A DNA stretch of 64,000 nt from Margaritifera margaritifera (GCA_029931535.1 JAQPZY010001692.1:1012501-1076500), one strand, 5' to 3'; shown: positions 10,545 to 22,600, counted from the first letter of the stretch. Made by a program: numbers and translations. Notes: generated by a model from the sequence alone, not told the origin.

Positions 10545-10783
10545 TTTGGTTTGGTTATGTGAGGTTTAATGCCACTTTTCAGCACATGAGAGGCCTTACA
10601 TGGTGGCCAGTATATTTGGTGGAGGAAGAACCCGGAAAGAACCACTGACCCATAGGAAGCTACTGGCAAGCTTTCTCACATACCCATGTTGGTCGAGCCA
10701 AGACTCGAACCGACACGGATAGAGGTGAGATGTGAGTGATTTTCAAATGCAAGCACCTCAGACCACTTGGACACCCGGGGCCT
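10545..10783 (-). mobile_element. tRNA-derived SINE (copy 2)
   Basis: Minus-strand copy of the same family as 9909-10162, with A-box-like tgtccaagtgg, B box cggttcgagtc and the shared tgctgaaaagtggcattaaa body. It is flanked by a 15-bp duplication differing at one base (tcagttgattgaggg at 10530-10544, tcaattgattgaggg at 10784-10798). Confidence 0.92.
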
Positions 10784-10798
10784 TCAATTGATTGAGGG

Positions 10799-11295
10799 AA
10801 TATGAGATATATCTTGATACATATTGACAAGTATCTTTATCTAGAGTTCAGAATATCTCAGGATTATTTAAAAGACAGGAAAATGCAGACTATTTCACCA
10901 GCATATCTCAGAATGTCACAAGATAGTCCTGAAATATCTTTATTCATGCAAGTGCGTGAAGATTTATTTATGTAAGTGTATAGCACTTGTAAGACTTGGA
11001 ATTTGAATTGCAGTAGGAACAGAGATGGTTTACAAATACAAATTTATTTTAAAAAAGATAATTTATAATGAACCATATTAGCCATTTTTTCTTTTAAGAT
11101 GAACAACTATTATTTGTCATATTTTTAAATTGTATAATCTTCTAGATTATACATCGAAGTGAAAAAACAGCATAACTACAGCATGTTGCCAATTATTAAA
11201 ATTTTTACAGCATAACTGAAGTATCTTCTTTTTAAATCTGAGTTAAAACAGCACAAATGCAGTATTGCTTCATTTATCCATGTTATCTAAGTAAA
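10799..11295. other. Spacer without recognised gene
   Basis: AT-rich sequence. From about 11160 scattered cagcat/cagcac words announce the tandem repeat that starts at 11296. No coding signal is seen. Confidence 0.5.
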
Positions 11296-11516
11296 TTCAG
11301 CATGATTGCAGTATGTACATTTAACATGATAGTAGTGCATGCTGGAACACAGCATTGTTGTGAAATTGTTGAAGTCCATTCAGCATGACTGCACATGCAA
11401 ATTCAGCATGACATCAATTCATGCTGGAAAGCAGCTTTATTGTGATATTTTCAAAGTCAGTTCAGCATGATTGCAGCATGCATATTCAGCATGATAGCAG
11501 TCCATGCTGGAAATCG
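11296..11516. repeat. ~82-bp tandem repeat, 2.7 units
   Basis: Units start at 11296, 11379 and 11461 with ttcagcatga(t/c)tgca and include a second ttcagcatga word and a catgctggaa word. Degenerate copies of the cagcat word extend to about 11620. Confidence 0.8.
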
Positions 11517-11867
11517 GGATAGACGAGTGTTGATGCTGGAAATGTACTGTAATATTACAGCATAGATTCAGTATTTGACCAGCATTAGTACAGTATATAC
11601 TTGCAGTACATGCTGCAATCTTGTATGGTCTCTATTTGTAAGGTCAAAAGCTTTAAATTGGTTTACTTGTGGACCTTCTTTGATAACAAAAATTAAAATT
11701 TCACACATCTATCATCATAATATCAACTTAGAAAGTTTGAGTCTTATTTCATTTCATATGAAAACTAAAAACTTTAACTGGTTTCCATAAATTTAAGTAA
11801 AATATCTCTTTGTTAATTGGCACCATATAGCCATTATTGTGCTGATATACTGTTAAACACTAATACA

Positions 11868-12086
11868 TACCATATATACTCGCATATATTCCGATACCAA
11901 CTGCAAACTGCATAGAGCCAGATCTGCCACTGCATAATGCACCGGCAGATCTGGGTCTATGCAGTTTGTAAGGACTAATCAGTAGAACAAACAACATTGA
12001 CCCTGATCTGTCAGTGCATTATGTGACGGCAGATCAGGGTCTATGTTGTTTGCATTTGCACCCGGATTACATGAGTATATATGGTA
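11868..12086. mobile_element. Double-hairpin MITE-like element (copy 1)
   Basis: An outer inverted repeat (taccatatatactc at 11868 and gagtatatatggta at 12073) encloses two separate near-perfect hairpins. Arms 11904-11928/11944-11968 pair with one mismatch in 25. Arms 11988-12010/12030-12052 pair with one mismatch in 23. Both arms carry agatc(t/a)ggg-type words and both loops contain a gcat(a/t)atg-like core. A diverged second copy lies at 35889-36092. Confidence 0.8.
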
Positions 12087-13232
12087 CATACTCTTGTCTA
12101 CAGTTGGACATTTTTCTCACTCGAAGCTTGGATGCTGAGTAATGATATATCTCCTGTACGAAGATTGTAAACAATGAAGCTTTGAATAATTACCTGTATG
12201 GTATGTAATTATTACTTTTAAAAGAAGTGATGTTTTGGTTAAAATGCCTTAATTGCCAGTCTAAGGTCTCAGTTTACTTGCAGTTTTGTGTATCTTAAAT
12301 GACTTATAAGAAAAAAAAAACAAAGAACAAAGTGACAAGTGGAAGCATAATGCAACTAGCATTTAAGATTTTAAAAAATGAAGTATGAATATGTCAAAGA
12401 AACTCTGACTAAATATGTGAAGAAATAAACTATATCTCAGTGATTGTAGGGTTTATGTAACAAAATTGGTGTGCCCAAAGAAGAAAGAGACCATTTCATT
12501 TAAGGGAGACCTTTTGAACTGCCAGAAATACTTGGGACTCCTCCTCCTTGACACTCTGTACTTGTGATATCTTTGATAAGTGCCATCTATACCAAAAACA
12601 ACAACAAAAACTACCCTACTATTACTGCTATGAAAAGACCCCACTAAATCATTACACTAACAGTCATTGATGTCCACAAATGTATTATTTTGTCATATAA
12701 CAAATGATACAAGTGTATTGTTGCAGAATATCGAATAGCAAGAGTTCATATAAGTTCAGTCACTAATTCATGCAGAATTCATGTAGAAAACTAATTTTAA
12801 AAAGATAATGCTTGAAGTCTACTTCATGTTGTTTGGAGTTCGTTTTTAGGCATTTTTTTTATGACGCCTCCTTATTGATTAAGTAAATGTATACTGGAGG
12901 GTCTACAGTCTTGACACATTTTAAGATCTGTTCATTCTGATGGAAAGAGAGAGAGCAGAAGTAAAAAAGTGAAATAGGCCTAAATATGGAAATACAGATT
13001 TGAATAACATACATAAGGGCAGATATATTTCCTAAATGTGAACAGAAAATAGTTCCAAAAGCTCATCTGTGGTGATAAAAGTGGTATCGCCACTCCCACT
13101 GATATATTTCAGTATCTTATTATGATATATATCTCAAGGATCTTGAAATTCTAATAGCTCTTGAAGAACATTTTTCCCAAAAATTAACCCTTGATATGTC
13201 GGACATGTCTGGCAAAAACAGTGATTTCAGGA
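12087..13232. other. Spacer without recognised gene
   Basis: AT-rich, no coding or structural feature recognised. Confidence 0.5.
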
Positions 13233-13258
13233 TATATATATGTATATATATATATATG
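13233..13258. repeat. Short (TA)n-rich microsatellite
   Basis: Run of tatata with one tgta interruption next to the fold-back element. Confidence 0.8.
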
Positions 13259-13376
13259 ATATTTGCTTGGATTGAGTGAATAACGGATATACTTCATTGA
13301 GTGGGTGAAAATACTCTAGTTTTTCATCCATGAGATGAAATATATCCATTATTCACTTGGAATAAGCAAATTTTCT
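13258..13376. mobile_element. Fold-back (long-hairpin) element
   Basis: Two arms of about 57 bp around actctagttt. The left arm, including gagtgaataacggatata, pairs with the right arm, tatatccattattcactt, with scattered mismatches. Consistent with a small MITE; no duplication was identified. Confidence 0.7.
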
Positions 13377-13611
13377 TTTTATTGTATGCTCAAACATATC
13401 GGCTAGCAATATGTATAACAGACTGATGTAGCAAATTTTTTATGGTATCCTGCGCGATAATGTCAGCTGTTTACCATGTATGTTCTACTGAGTTTTGTGT
13501 ATTATCAAACAGAAATATCAGTAGTAACATAATTCTCTTTCCTAAAGCAAGCAAAAAAGAGGAAATGAACAAAAAAAATTAAGAATTTTTTGAAAAAAAT
13601 AATCATGTGGT

Positions 13612-13680
13612 AAGATTTGGACCTAGTACTCCTGCATAACAGGCGGCCATACTTGCCATTAGACCAAACAAGTGACAGAA
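13612..13680 (-). other. tRNA-like relic
   Basis: On the minus strand the segment can be drawn as D arm (tctaatggcaagtatgg), anticodon arm with loop gttatgc, and T arm with loop tccaaat. The T stem keeps four of five pairs. The acceptor stem is not convincing. Could be a tRNA pseudogene or the head of an old SINE. Confidence 0.3.
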
Positions 13681-13810
13681 AGTGGGTTAATTTCTTGATC
13701 ATAATGTTATTGACATCTATATTGAGAGCAGAGACAAAATATTTTTCGTAACTCACTCCAGTGAATTATAAAAATTATTTGTTGGAAAATCCACTTATTC
13801 ATGGGCTAGC

Positions 13811-13812
<2 letters not shown>

Positions 13813-13848
<36 letters not shown>
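13813..13848. repeat. (TA)n microsatellite
   Basis: Uninterrupted alternating ta run of about 36 bases. Confidence 0.95.
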
Positions 13849-13853
<5 letters not shown>

Positions 13854-15015
13854 TACAGTCATACACAAAGTTCATTGTACTTAGCAAAGTTTATATATTT
13901 ATTTATTTACTGTTGAGAGTGCTAGTACAGTAAGCTTTAAATTGAATCTGTTTATAATAAAAAGTTGTTATGTGTAATAAATGTATTCCTTACAAGAGAA
14001 TTGCTTCAAACATTTACAGGCAATTATTTTCTATCAGCAAATATCAATATCACTGTCAACTGACAGGATTATAGAAATTCTAATATTTTATACTTTTGAT
14101 ATTCTGGAAATTAAGGACAATTTTGAAAAATTAATGAGTAGTTAATCATCATAAACCATTTAAACTAATTTTGTTTATGGAATAAATAACTATAATCAAT
14201 CTCAAAGATATGAAGACTCAAGTTTTCCATGACTTCAGGCTTTTTTTAAAACTTTTTTTTGTGTGACCAGGCAAAGTTTGTTATGACAAATAAAATGACG
14301 AGACAATCTTCTGAATAAATAAGCTCAAATGAACCTTAGATATCTTTGTAGCACATTTTTGGCACATTGATTTCTATGTGATTTCATTGTGGCACAGTTT
14401 TGGAACTTATTTGGTTTTACTTCTCAGGCTAATTGGTGATTTTGCCACACTTTTGCACACAATGTTATACAAAAGTAACCAGCGTATCTTCTTGCATACT
14501 TTTGGAAAACAGTTGCTACTTTCTGGCAACAGGAGTGTCCTGCAACTGTGCCACAACCTTGCAGCAAACTTTTAATTTCTGTAAGGGATGCTTCCAAAAA
14601 TCAACAGCCACAACCTCCTGGATGGAAGTTTTTCATTTATTTGTTACAAGAGCGCAGTTAAATAGTCAAAGAAGAATATCATAATTTGATTTGCTTTCTT
14701 GACATAATAAAATGTAGGTGGTGCTTCTTTAATTATCAATCTATTTCAGTATCGTCATTATCTATATTAGCTCCAATGTACAACATACAAACATGTTCAG
14801 CTAAAAAATGTACCTTCATCAACTTTTTCCCTTTTCTTGGATATTTTCTTACTTTTTGTATTATGTTACTATTTAATTAGGTTCCATAATTTTCTTGCTT
14901 ATAGTAATTGATTTGTTACATTGAATTCATTCTTTAAAAAAAAAAGGGACTTATTTTTCTATCTTCGAGAGCATAATTTTATGTTAGAAAGTGAAATACC
15001 TGTGATCAGTGCAGC
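13849..15015. other. Spacer without recognised gene
   Basis: AT-rich; small open frames only, with no recognisable protein similarity. Confidence 0.5.
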
Positions 15016-15306
15016 TTAATTCCAGATATAGCAGTCATTAATCCTTGCAGCACCTAACGGTCCTTTATCAATGTGTTTATATATAAATGTATTAGATGGA
15101 AAAGTAAACGGATCTATGCCAAGAGCTGTATTAGTCCTGAAGAGCAGCTGTCCAGGAACTGCACACTGCTCTGGGTTATAGGGAATATATATAGAGTCAG
15201 TGTGAAAGAAATGATGCGTGTCATGTTGTACATGCCCAGTTAGTGGTTCCATGTAAACATAATAATCTATATTAATTAAATTCAATGCATATCTAACTGA
15301 CAGCAT
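15016..15306 (-). other. Unrecognised 96-codon open frame
   Basis: Minus-strand frame with a relatively balanced composition (D-P-F-T-F-P-S-N, K-G-P-L-G-A-A-R-I-N-D) in otherwise low-complexity surroundings. I do not recognise a family. An internal ctgtcag and a downstream cacaggtatt could be read as splice sites, but neither is compelling. It may be a chance frame or an exon of an unknown or decayed gene. Confidence 0.2.
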
Positions 15307-17151
15307 TGTAAACTCAGATACTAGTATTCTGGTACATTATGTGGTGGCAGGTCTGGGTTGACTTATATTGCTGGTGTATGATGATTCTACTTGTATAAAT
15401 ATGGTTGTTTCTCACAGAGAAAGTTGTGGTCTGACACACATACCTTGTTGTTGGTAGTATAGAGAACAATGAGTCTTTTTGAAAAATTGAGGGTTACAAA
15501 TGTTGTATATGTCCAGCTGCCTAAGTTTCTAAGTTTTTCAAGCAGGCAGTTGATATAGAAAAACAGCTGAGGGTGCAAGAGAAGCAAGCACCCATTATTG
15601 CTTTTGTGTGTGTGAGGGGAAGAAAAATGGCACAATCTTGAAGATTTTGGCATGTTTCAAAACCTTTCAGTTTGCTGTGAATGCAATACTTTTTCCCCAT
15701 TGATTTTCTGAATTGTTTTGTTTCAGGTAATAAGAAAACCAATTATAAATATAAGGCTTAATTCATATCCCTGAAAAACAATGCCATAATTGTCAGAAAG
15801 TTAACCAAAATAAAAGATACTGCAGATTTTTGCTATTCAAGATTTCAGCAAACTTTCAGTCAGTACCTATTGACAGTCAATAGTTTTATTATCAAATGAA
15901 AATTCTTTTTTTGGGTAATAAATCAATCTTTATATAGTTAAAATATTCTTTATGATATTTGTAATAATAATTTTAAAATTTCTTTGATGATGTATCAGAG
16001 ATGCTACTCACCCATCTCTCAAATATGGTGCTGGGTGTTGGTGGAAGCCACAGAGTCATTCAGAGGCTTGGAAAATACTCCAAGCATTTCAGTGACTGGG
16101 CAGAGTAAGCACAAGGATGCCAACGCATTCTGAACTCGTGAATCTATTAACTTAAACATTATTGTGTCTTTGAATACAAAATATCAACAGTAGGTTAGAT
16201 GCACTTGAAATATGAAGTTTAGTGCATTTCAGTTCCAATAACTCATTATCCCTGCGTGCCACATTTATGCGTCATGATGTAGTACCATACTTCTGAGCTC
16301 TGTAGCATCAACATCATTCACGATACACTCAAGCGGGTGATATTACAAAATAGGAGAAAGATGTAGGTTTACAATGATACCAAATAATGTAGACTTTCTA
16401 TTCAACATTAAAAAATACAGCCGAAAAAACAACTTTTGAGACCAGATTTTTTGTAGGCTGAAAATTACCAGTTTGGGGAACCAGAGTTTGTGTCTAGATT
16501 TTAGACTTTTTGCCCTTAGATCTAAAGTAGATCTGTTCAAACTACACATGGACAGATGAACCTTTGCAAGAAGTAGGATAAGTTTGAGATTTTGAGTAAA
16601 ATGGTGCCAGAGCACGAACATAGTGGATACAATCAGCACAAAAAAACAAACAAGAAGTCCAATTTTTACCCTTCCACACATGCAGACAAAATAGCCAATC
16701 AAAAACCTCTTTTATACACCTAAGCATCAAGCAAAATGAAAATCTCACGGAAACAGACAGATTTGTTTGGATGCAATCAGAAGTAACCACTGAAACACGT
16801 TTTATACCCCCATTTCAGGTGAAAATAAAAAGAATCTCAAGGTGAAAATGACTTAATCACCTATGGACCCCTACTTATTATACTATTTATGCTGCACCGT
16901 CCTGACTGCATCCCTTGCAATAGTTAATGTTTGACAAACATCAAAGTTGAATTTAAAACTTACTAATTTCAGATAGTTCTCATCAGTTAAAAAATCACAA
17001 TTCAGGGGAAGCATGGAAATTTCACTTCAAAAATTAAAACATTTACATAGCAGTTACTTTTTCATCAGTTTCATTGAAGGCAGACAGCCAGGGGTAAACT
17101 GTACAACAGACTGCTGAATTTCACCAGTTGATGGCTTTTAGAGACACTTGA
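15307..17151. other. Spacer without recognised gene
   Basis: AT-rich sequence with frames on the minus strand (16343-16790) that look like chance low-complexity reading. Nothing is assigned. Confidence 0.5.
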
Positions 17152-17287
17152 CCCTGATATATCACAATATTGGTGACGTGCTATAGCTGATATGCCACAG
17201 TATTGGTGACATGCTGTAGCTGATATGCCACAATATTTGTGACAAGCTATAGCTGATATGCCACAGTATTGGTGACATGCTATAGCG
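17152..17287. repeat. 33-bp tandem repeat, ~4 units
   Basis: Units attggtgacatgctatagct gatatgccacagt start at 17169, 17202, 17235 and 17268, exactly 33 bp apart. The period is divisible by three, so the minus strand stays open and spells an 11-residue repeat (A-C-H-Q-Y-C-G-I-S-A-I). Confidence 0.9.
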
Positions 17288-17576
17288 AATAGTCTCAATG
17301 TGTAACCAAATATTGATGTACAGTCTAACTGATAAAAGTTGGATAATACTAATGGTATCTGTCAGAAAGCAGACTTAAAATGTCACACATTCTTGAGTTG
17401 TGTAAAATCCTCTGCAAAATCTTGTTCCAATTTTAAAATCAGATTTGGCATGTTCCATAAGGTTCTAGAATATTCCAGCTTCGTACCAGTTATTAGTGAA
17501 AGGGATTAAATGGAACTATTTGGAATTCATGCAGAATTGGTACATAACAGGGATATTCTAAAATGTTCATATAATG

Positions 17577-18368
17577 CCTAGGACTAACATACTGGGGGAT
17601 TGGAAACTCCATGGCCAAATATCACCTGTTTCCTATTTGTATGTAAATCAGGTTTCCTGTGCACTGTAAGATCATAAGGTGGATTTGTTGAGCAGGTCAA
17701 AGAAGCTCATTCATATATAGTACATATTTTTTAACCATACTCTTCCTATATTTCACCATTAACATAAGAAATAATGGTATCCTTTTATTGCCTCAAGATG
17801 TGAGAGTGCACTGGTGTAGTTTGTTTTGATATTTAAAATAATTAATTTGTTCAGAAATGAGAGGTGTTATGGAATTATGTATATGGAATCTATAACGTGC
17901 TTAAACTTTTGGCCAACTTTAAAGTTGTGTCAAATAGTGAGACATATTTAGAAACTATAAATTGTTTATCCACAAAAGACTGTTACAGCAAACATCAACC
18001 TGTGACCTTGATAAGCCCAGCTAGGTTAATAGCCTGAAGGCTTTGGTTACATTTGGTTTGGTGCTTTAAGGCACAGCAACACAAGTAGGTTGCTTAGTGC
18101 TGAGGGAATTGGACTAAAGCATCTTGCTCAAGGACACACCCTGCTAGCAGACTTAGGCTGATCCAATTGTAGGATTTGAACCCGCATCTTTTTGGTTGCA
18201 GGTCCGGCATGCTAACTTAACAACTACTGCGGCTCCTAGCCTGAAGGCAAATTAACCCATGCTGTGTCTTTGATCTTACTGCTCACCCAAACCTCATTTG
18301 CACATCAAAATGGAACCAGTGATATCTAGCATCTCTTTGAGTTTCCAATCCCCGTGTATTGTCCCTGG
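17577..18368. mobile_element. DNA-transposon-like element with ~30-bp terminal inverted repeats
   Basis: The left end at 17577-17609 (core gggggattggaaactc) and the right end at 18339-18368 (core gagtttccaatcccc) are inverted copies extending to cctaggac / gtccctgg. The element is about 790 bp, has no coding content that I recognise and contains a SINE at 18042-18236. No clear duplication. Confidence 0.6.
18042..18236 (-). mobile_element. tRNA-derived SINE, second family
   Basis: Read on the minus strand: A-box-like ttagcatgccgg, B box gggttcaaatcc, then gtgtccttgagcaagatgct, a body word common to several animal SINE families. It is flanked by a perfect 12-bp duplication, tagcctgaaggc, at 18030-18041 and 18237-18248. 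Confidence 0.9.
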
Positions 18369-18506
18369 TAAAACTAATTCAGCAAGAGATGGAATTATCT
18401 GTTATAATTTGGAACTGCTGAATACCAAATACTGCTGAATACCAGGCACTGAATAACCTACTTGTGTTCATGTGCTGTAAAACAAACCAAACTTGAAGGT
18501 CTAGTT

Positions 18507-18601
18507 TAGTGGTTCCCAAACCCTGGGTCGCAACCCAAATGCATTTTGGCTGGTTAAAGATGGTATTTAGGGTTGCAATCAAAAAGGTTTGGTAACCACT
18601 G
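18507..18601. mobile_element. hAT-type MITE with 8-bp target-site duplication
   Basis: A 95-bp element with inverted ends tagtggttcccaaacc and ggtttggtaaccactg and an internal ctgggtcgcaacc word. Perfect 8-bp duplication gtctagtt at 18499-18506 and 18602-18609. Terminal sequence, duplication length and size fit hAT MITEs. Confidence 0.93.
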
Positions 18602-18609
18602 GTCTAGTT

Positions 18610-19352
18610 GTTGACATTTTTGTGCATTGTTGTGCATAATTGTTTGGATTATAGAATGTATATTTTTACAAAAGACAGAAAAATATTCATCTAAAAACGG
18701 AGTTTATTTAAATGATTTTTTTGGGTAAGTTTGTCATATGCAAGTTCTAATTCGGCCAAGATCAGTTTGGCCTGCATTGCAGATCCATACCTGCCAACCT
18801 CCCAAATGGTGTTGGGGAGGTTTCTGAGATCAGAAAGTGTGTTTTGAGATTCCAAAGGGGTCAGTGCACACCACTTAGAAAAGTGACATGGCACAATTGT
18901 GAACAAGTTATCTACACATATAAGCCGATAGAAAATAACTGGAAATTCAGATTTGAATAAAAGAAAAGAACCTGTCTGTTTTCTTTGAAGCATTTAATAC
19001 ACTTTCAAACTGAAAATAGTGTGTAGACTTAGGGACTGACCATTTTATTTTCAGGGGATTTTCTTTCAAACCAGGATATTTTTATTTTTTTACCTGAAGA
19101 TAACTAATTTTTTTCAACTAACATAATGTATCTATTTTTCTACAAATCAGAGCAAGAATATTTATTTGAAGCTATTTGGGGGCCAGTCACACCCCGAAAA
19201 TTAAATGTTCATTCCCTTAGTATTGTCAGATATCATCACCACACAAACACATATATGTACACACTCAAATAATCACAATCACACAGACATTAAATAAAAC
19301 CCCCCACCAAGTTTCTGTCTTTAAAATCCGTTTGACAGTGGAATAGTCTTAA
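18610..19352. other. Spacer without recognised gene
   Basis: AT-rich. The minus-strand frame at 18691-18993 has no recognised similarity. Confidence 0.5.
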
Positions 19353-19562
19353 TTAGATGCAGTCTTTACTGCTCTGCTCACAATAGTAGATGGGTTTAAG
19401 GGTAATGCAGGTGTCATTAGAGTTCATCTTTGCACTGACCAGAGACTGGATGGTACAGTTAATCAAACTTACATGAACATCTTGTTGAATTTTTCTCGGC
19501 ATAAAAAATGATCTTTTTGCATCTGCATTGTGGTGAGGGAATGTCAAACATGCAATGTCCAC
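19353..19562 (-). pseudogene. hAT transposase dimerisation relic
   Basis: Minus-strand frame reading A-C-L-T-F-P-H-H-N-A-D-A-K-R-S-F, then T-I-Q-S-L-V-S-A-K-M-N. This is the hAT dimerisation signature (H-x-N-A-D-x-E/K-R-x-F) with the spacing seen at 8530-8660. Upstream coding sequence is not recognisable, so only the C terminus survives. Confidence 0.7.
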
Positions 19563-19829
19563 ACTAGTTAGAATTCTTAAACATGTTAGTTACTTTTGGG
19601 ATTGAGCTCTGCATTCATACATGGTCCTTATGCTGGGTGGTGTTATTGTGTTGACAGAATGACTAATTTCAATATGATGTTTGCAGTATGTGCAAAGAAT
19701 AAAATGCACCCCCTTGCTGCTGTGCTTCATAAAGTCAAAACTCCATTAACCAGGAGGTCTAAAATTTAGTTTTGCTGGGTTTTGCCATATTTTACACTTC
19801 ATTGACTTAGATTAATTTTTGTGTTTGTT
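19563..19829. other. Spacer without recognised gene
   Basis: No feature recognised. Confidence 0.5.
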
Positions 19830-20330
19830 CGTTTTTGAGGCACTGTTCATGCTGTAATCATGAAATTGGTGATGATATGCATCTCTGTTAGTACCACACC
19901 CATACAACAAAACAAGCTTAATGTGACATGTATTTAATCTTTTACTGTCTTTGCCTAACTATTTACGTTTAGCTCTTGACTACATGGGTTTTGGTGTCCT
20001 ATATGCATACTATCGTACCAAGAGTCATGAAGTTTGGTGAGGTGATGCATATTAATAAGTACCACACACTAAGTGCAAAATGAGGTCTCTGTGACCTACA
20101 TTTCATGCTTCAGTGACTTTGTTGACATTTTGTTCAAAGGTCATTTATGGGGTACTGTTTGTGTTAAAATCATGAAGCTTGATAATTAGATGCATCTCTT
20201 TTAGTACTACACCTTTGCAGTCAGTGGTCAATATGACCTATATTTTATGCTTTACTAACATGGATTAAGTATTAGTGTTTAGCTCATGACCTTGTAGAGT
20301 TTTCCTTTTACAGCCATTTATGATCAGTTC
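19830..20330. repeat. Divergent ~150-bp-unit array
   Basis: Three diverged units marked by tcatgaa(a/g)(t/c)ttggtga-like words at 19859, 20026 and 20169, with gtgacct(a)-containing words between. It resembles in style the arrays at 25440 and 34707. Confidence 0.6.
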
Positions 20331-20719
20331 AGTTATGGAGGTAGGAATATTTTGTTCATTAAGTGGTAAACTTTCCACCTTAATGACTATACATTGTATA
20401 TATATTGATAAGTTACCCTCAACAGGTTAACTGTGTATTGTACATGTAAACTAGTAGAGAATTAGATCAGTGCATGGACTGCATGCATTTCATGTAAGGC
20501 CTCAGCTTTAGTGGCTAATCAAGGTAATTACTGAAACATGAACCATGATTCTGATTGTGGTCATGCTGGCTGTCACTCCAAGGTTACTAAAAGCCTGTGA
20601 CTTTCACCAGGTAAATCTGGCTTTTAGGGGTGGACAGTGATAAAGGTTCCTGCAGCAGATTTCAAGTACAGTGATTTTTAAATAAAGAAGAAGAAGAAAA
20701 ACAACATTAATCTCTTTTT
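20331..20719. other. Spacer without recognised gene
   Basis: No feature recognised before the DIRS copy C terminus. Confidence 0.5.
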
Positions 20720-20905
20720 TTTTATATCAGTAATACAAAACCTGTTGCTGTTGCGTAGCTAACCTTTCCGAGATGGATATTACCCTCGTCCATATGAAGA
20801 GAATTCATCCTCCCATAGGGTGACTTTCTAGAAGATTCTAAAAGCATATCCTATGACCCGGCACATGCCCAGTAGTCATCATCTTTTTTCCAGATGATGC
20901 CATCT
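20720..20905 (+). repeat. DIRS left inverted terminal repeat, copy C
   Basis: Aligns in order with the left repeats of D (26241-26424) and E (44478-44662): cagtaatac, cctgttgctgttgc, attcatcctccca, gtcatcatctttttt. No partner right repeat exists here. Confidence 0.7.
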
Positions 20906-21677
20906 TGATTGTTGGAAAATTTATGCTCTACAAAAAATTGCTTTGGCTTCATGTCTATTAGCGCAATTTGGGCATTTTTATTATGTGTATGATATTATTG
21001 AGTGTATTTACCCTCAGTCCAGGTTTTTTTCATAGTTGGATTTAAGCTCTCTTGAGAGTTCTTGACATTTTTGGTTATGGTTTTTCTTAACCTTGCTGTT
21101 AGGTTACCACACACACATACACAAACACACACATGACATTAGGGTACTTTTTTGTTGAGTCTTATTCCAATTAAGCTCATTGTCTTCTTTTATTTTGCTG
21201 GTCATCGGGTAGGTATTAGTCTCCCGGTTCATACCGATCTCGTTTGTGGCCTCCATTGCTTTAATTTTGTTGAGATACGAATCACCAAATTTACATTATA
21301 TTCTATACATTTTTACATGGTTCTTCTCATGGAAGGAGGTCACACACCAGCTAGCATATTCTATTGTATGTTTAGTCTTTGCACACCTTTTATTTTTTAT
21401 TGTAATTTAAAGGATAGTATTCCTTTTTAAGTCCATTCATTTTACCTTGCTGGTTTTTTTATTTCTTTATCTCCAAAACCCAAATGATTAAGTATTGCTG
21501 AAATTTTTGATTAAAACTTCAGTTGTTGTTATTTTGATTCATTTTAAATAGATACTCACTAGGCAGGTGAAGTATTGCTGTTTTAATTTGCATTCAGTCG
21601 AGTTTAATCATGCAAATTCATATACATTATTTCATTATACAAGATTGTTTTTGTTTTCAGAGTTGTTCTTTACAGCA

Positions 21678-22600
21678 ATGTTTAAGCGACAAAGCGATGG
21701 TAAGTGTGGGCACAAGAAAGCCCCCTGTGATTCGCACACTACCTGCCTGGCAGGCATGTACCAGTTGTGTAAGGACAGATGGCTGTCCTTTTTGTTATCT
21801 GGGGTCAGACGAGATCGGGGACCTTACAGACATATGTACAAAGGAACAAAAATATGCATCCTCTTCTTCTTCAGAATTCAGATGTTTTTCCATCGCTGAA
21901 ACCCTTGGATCTAGGCAAAGGATGGGTTCAGTCTCTTCAGAGATACTTGGGGCCCATAGGGTCCATCCTAAGGGAGTTGGTCAAGGATCCATCGCTCAGT
22001 CCTCAGGGCTTAGAGCAGGACTGGATCAGTCTCTTTGGAGACAATTAAGGCCTAAAGGGCCCCTCCCAAGGGAAGTAGTAAGGTATCCATCGCCGAGTTC
22101 GTCTGAGCTCAGAGCAGGACTTGATTTCCTTCAGCGCCTACTGGAGGCAGTGACCAAGACATGTTCATGACCTTATCAGTGGAGATTTTCCACCTCCATA
22201 GGGATGCTGCTTTGGACACTTCCAAGGTCTTAATGGAGCACAGTAAGAACCTTCTGCGGACCCTCTTCATTGGTTTCTTAGGACCTCGGGGACCAACAAC
22301 ACCAGTCCCTCACATCTGTTCCTGTCCCTTTGAAACTGGCCAGGAAGCGTGGTCACCATGACTGCCCCCAGGGGCCGTCAACTAAGTTCTTCAAAGTCAT
22401 GCAGCCCCAGTCCAAAATACAACTCTGATTCAGACCTCCTCCTCGACAATCGCACCTTAGCAAGGGTCGCCAAAGAGGCCAATGGAGGAAGTTTGCGGGC
22501 CCTCCTCCCTTTCCTATAGATGGTTGGCAGCCCTTGGGACTTGTGGTGTGTCCCTCTTCCATTAACGGAGGATACTCGCTTCAGTTCTGGGAACTTCCTC
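21678..22600 (+). pseudogene. DIRS gag remnant, copy C
   Basis: The ATG at 21678 follows a long pyrimidine-rich ttttcag acceptor-like site (21660) by 17 bases. The N terminus is M-F-K-R-Q-S-D-G-K-C-G-H-K-K-A-P-C-D-S-H, then H-T-T-C and, across a shift, further Cys: a Cys/His-rich start not recognised as a standard zinc knuckle. The frame is lost within about 110 codons, and later blocks appear at 21779-22360 in other frames. The Cys/Arg tandem repeat of A, B and D is not seen here. Confidence 0.7.

Noticed and set aside
13612..13680. Functional tRNA gene
   Set aside because: D, anticodon and T arms can be drawn but the acceptor stem is poor; treated as a relic.
16343..16790. Membrane-protein-like minus-strand frames
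   Set aside because: Hydrophobic reading is produced by AT-rich antisense sequence; no motif, splice site or similarity.
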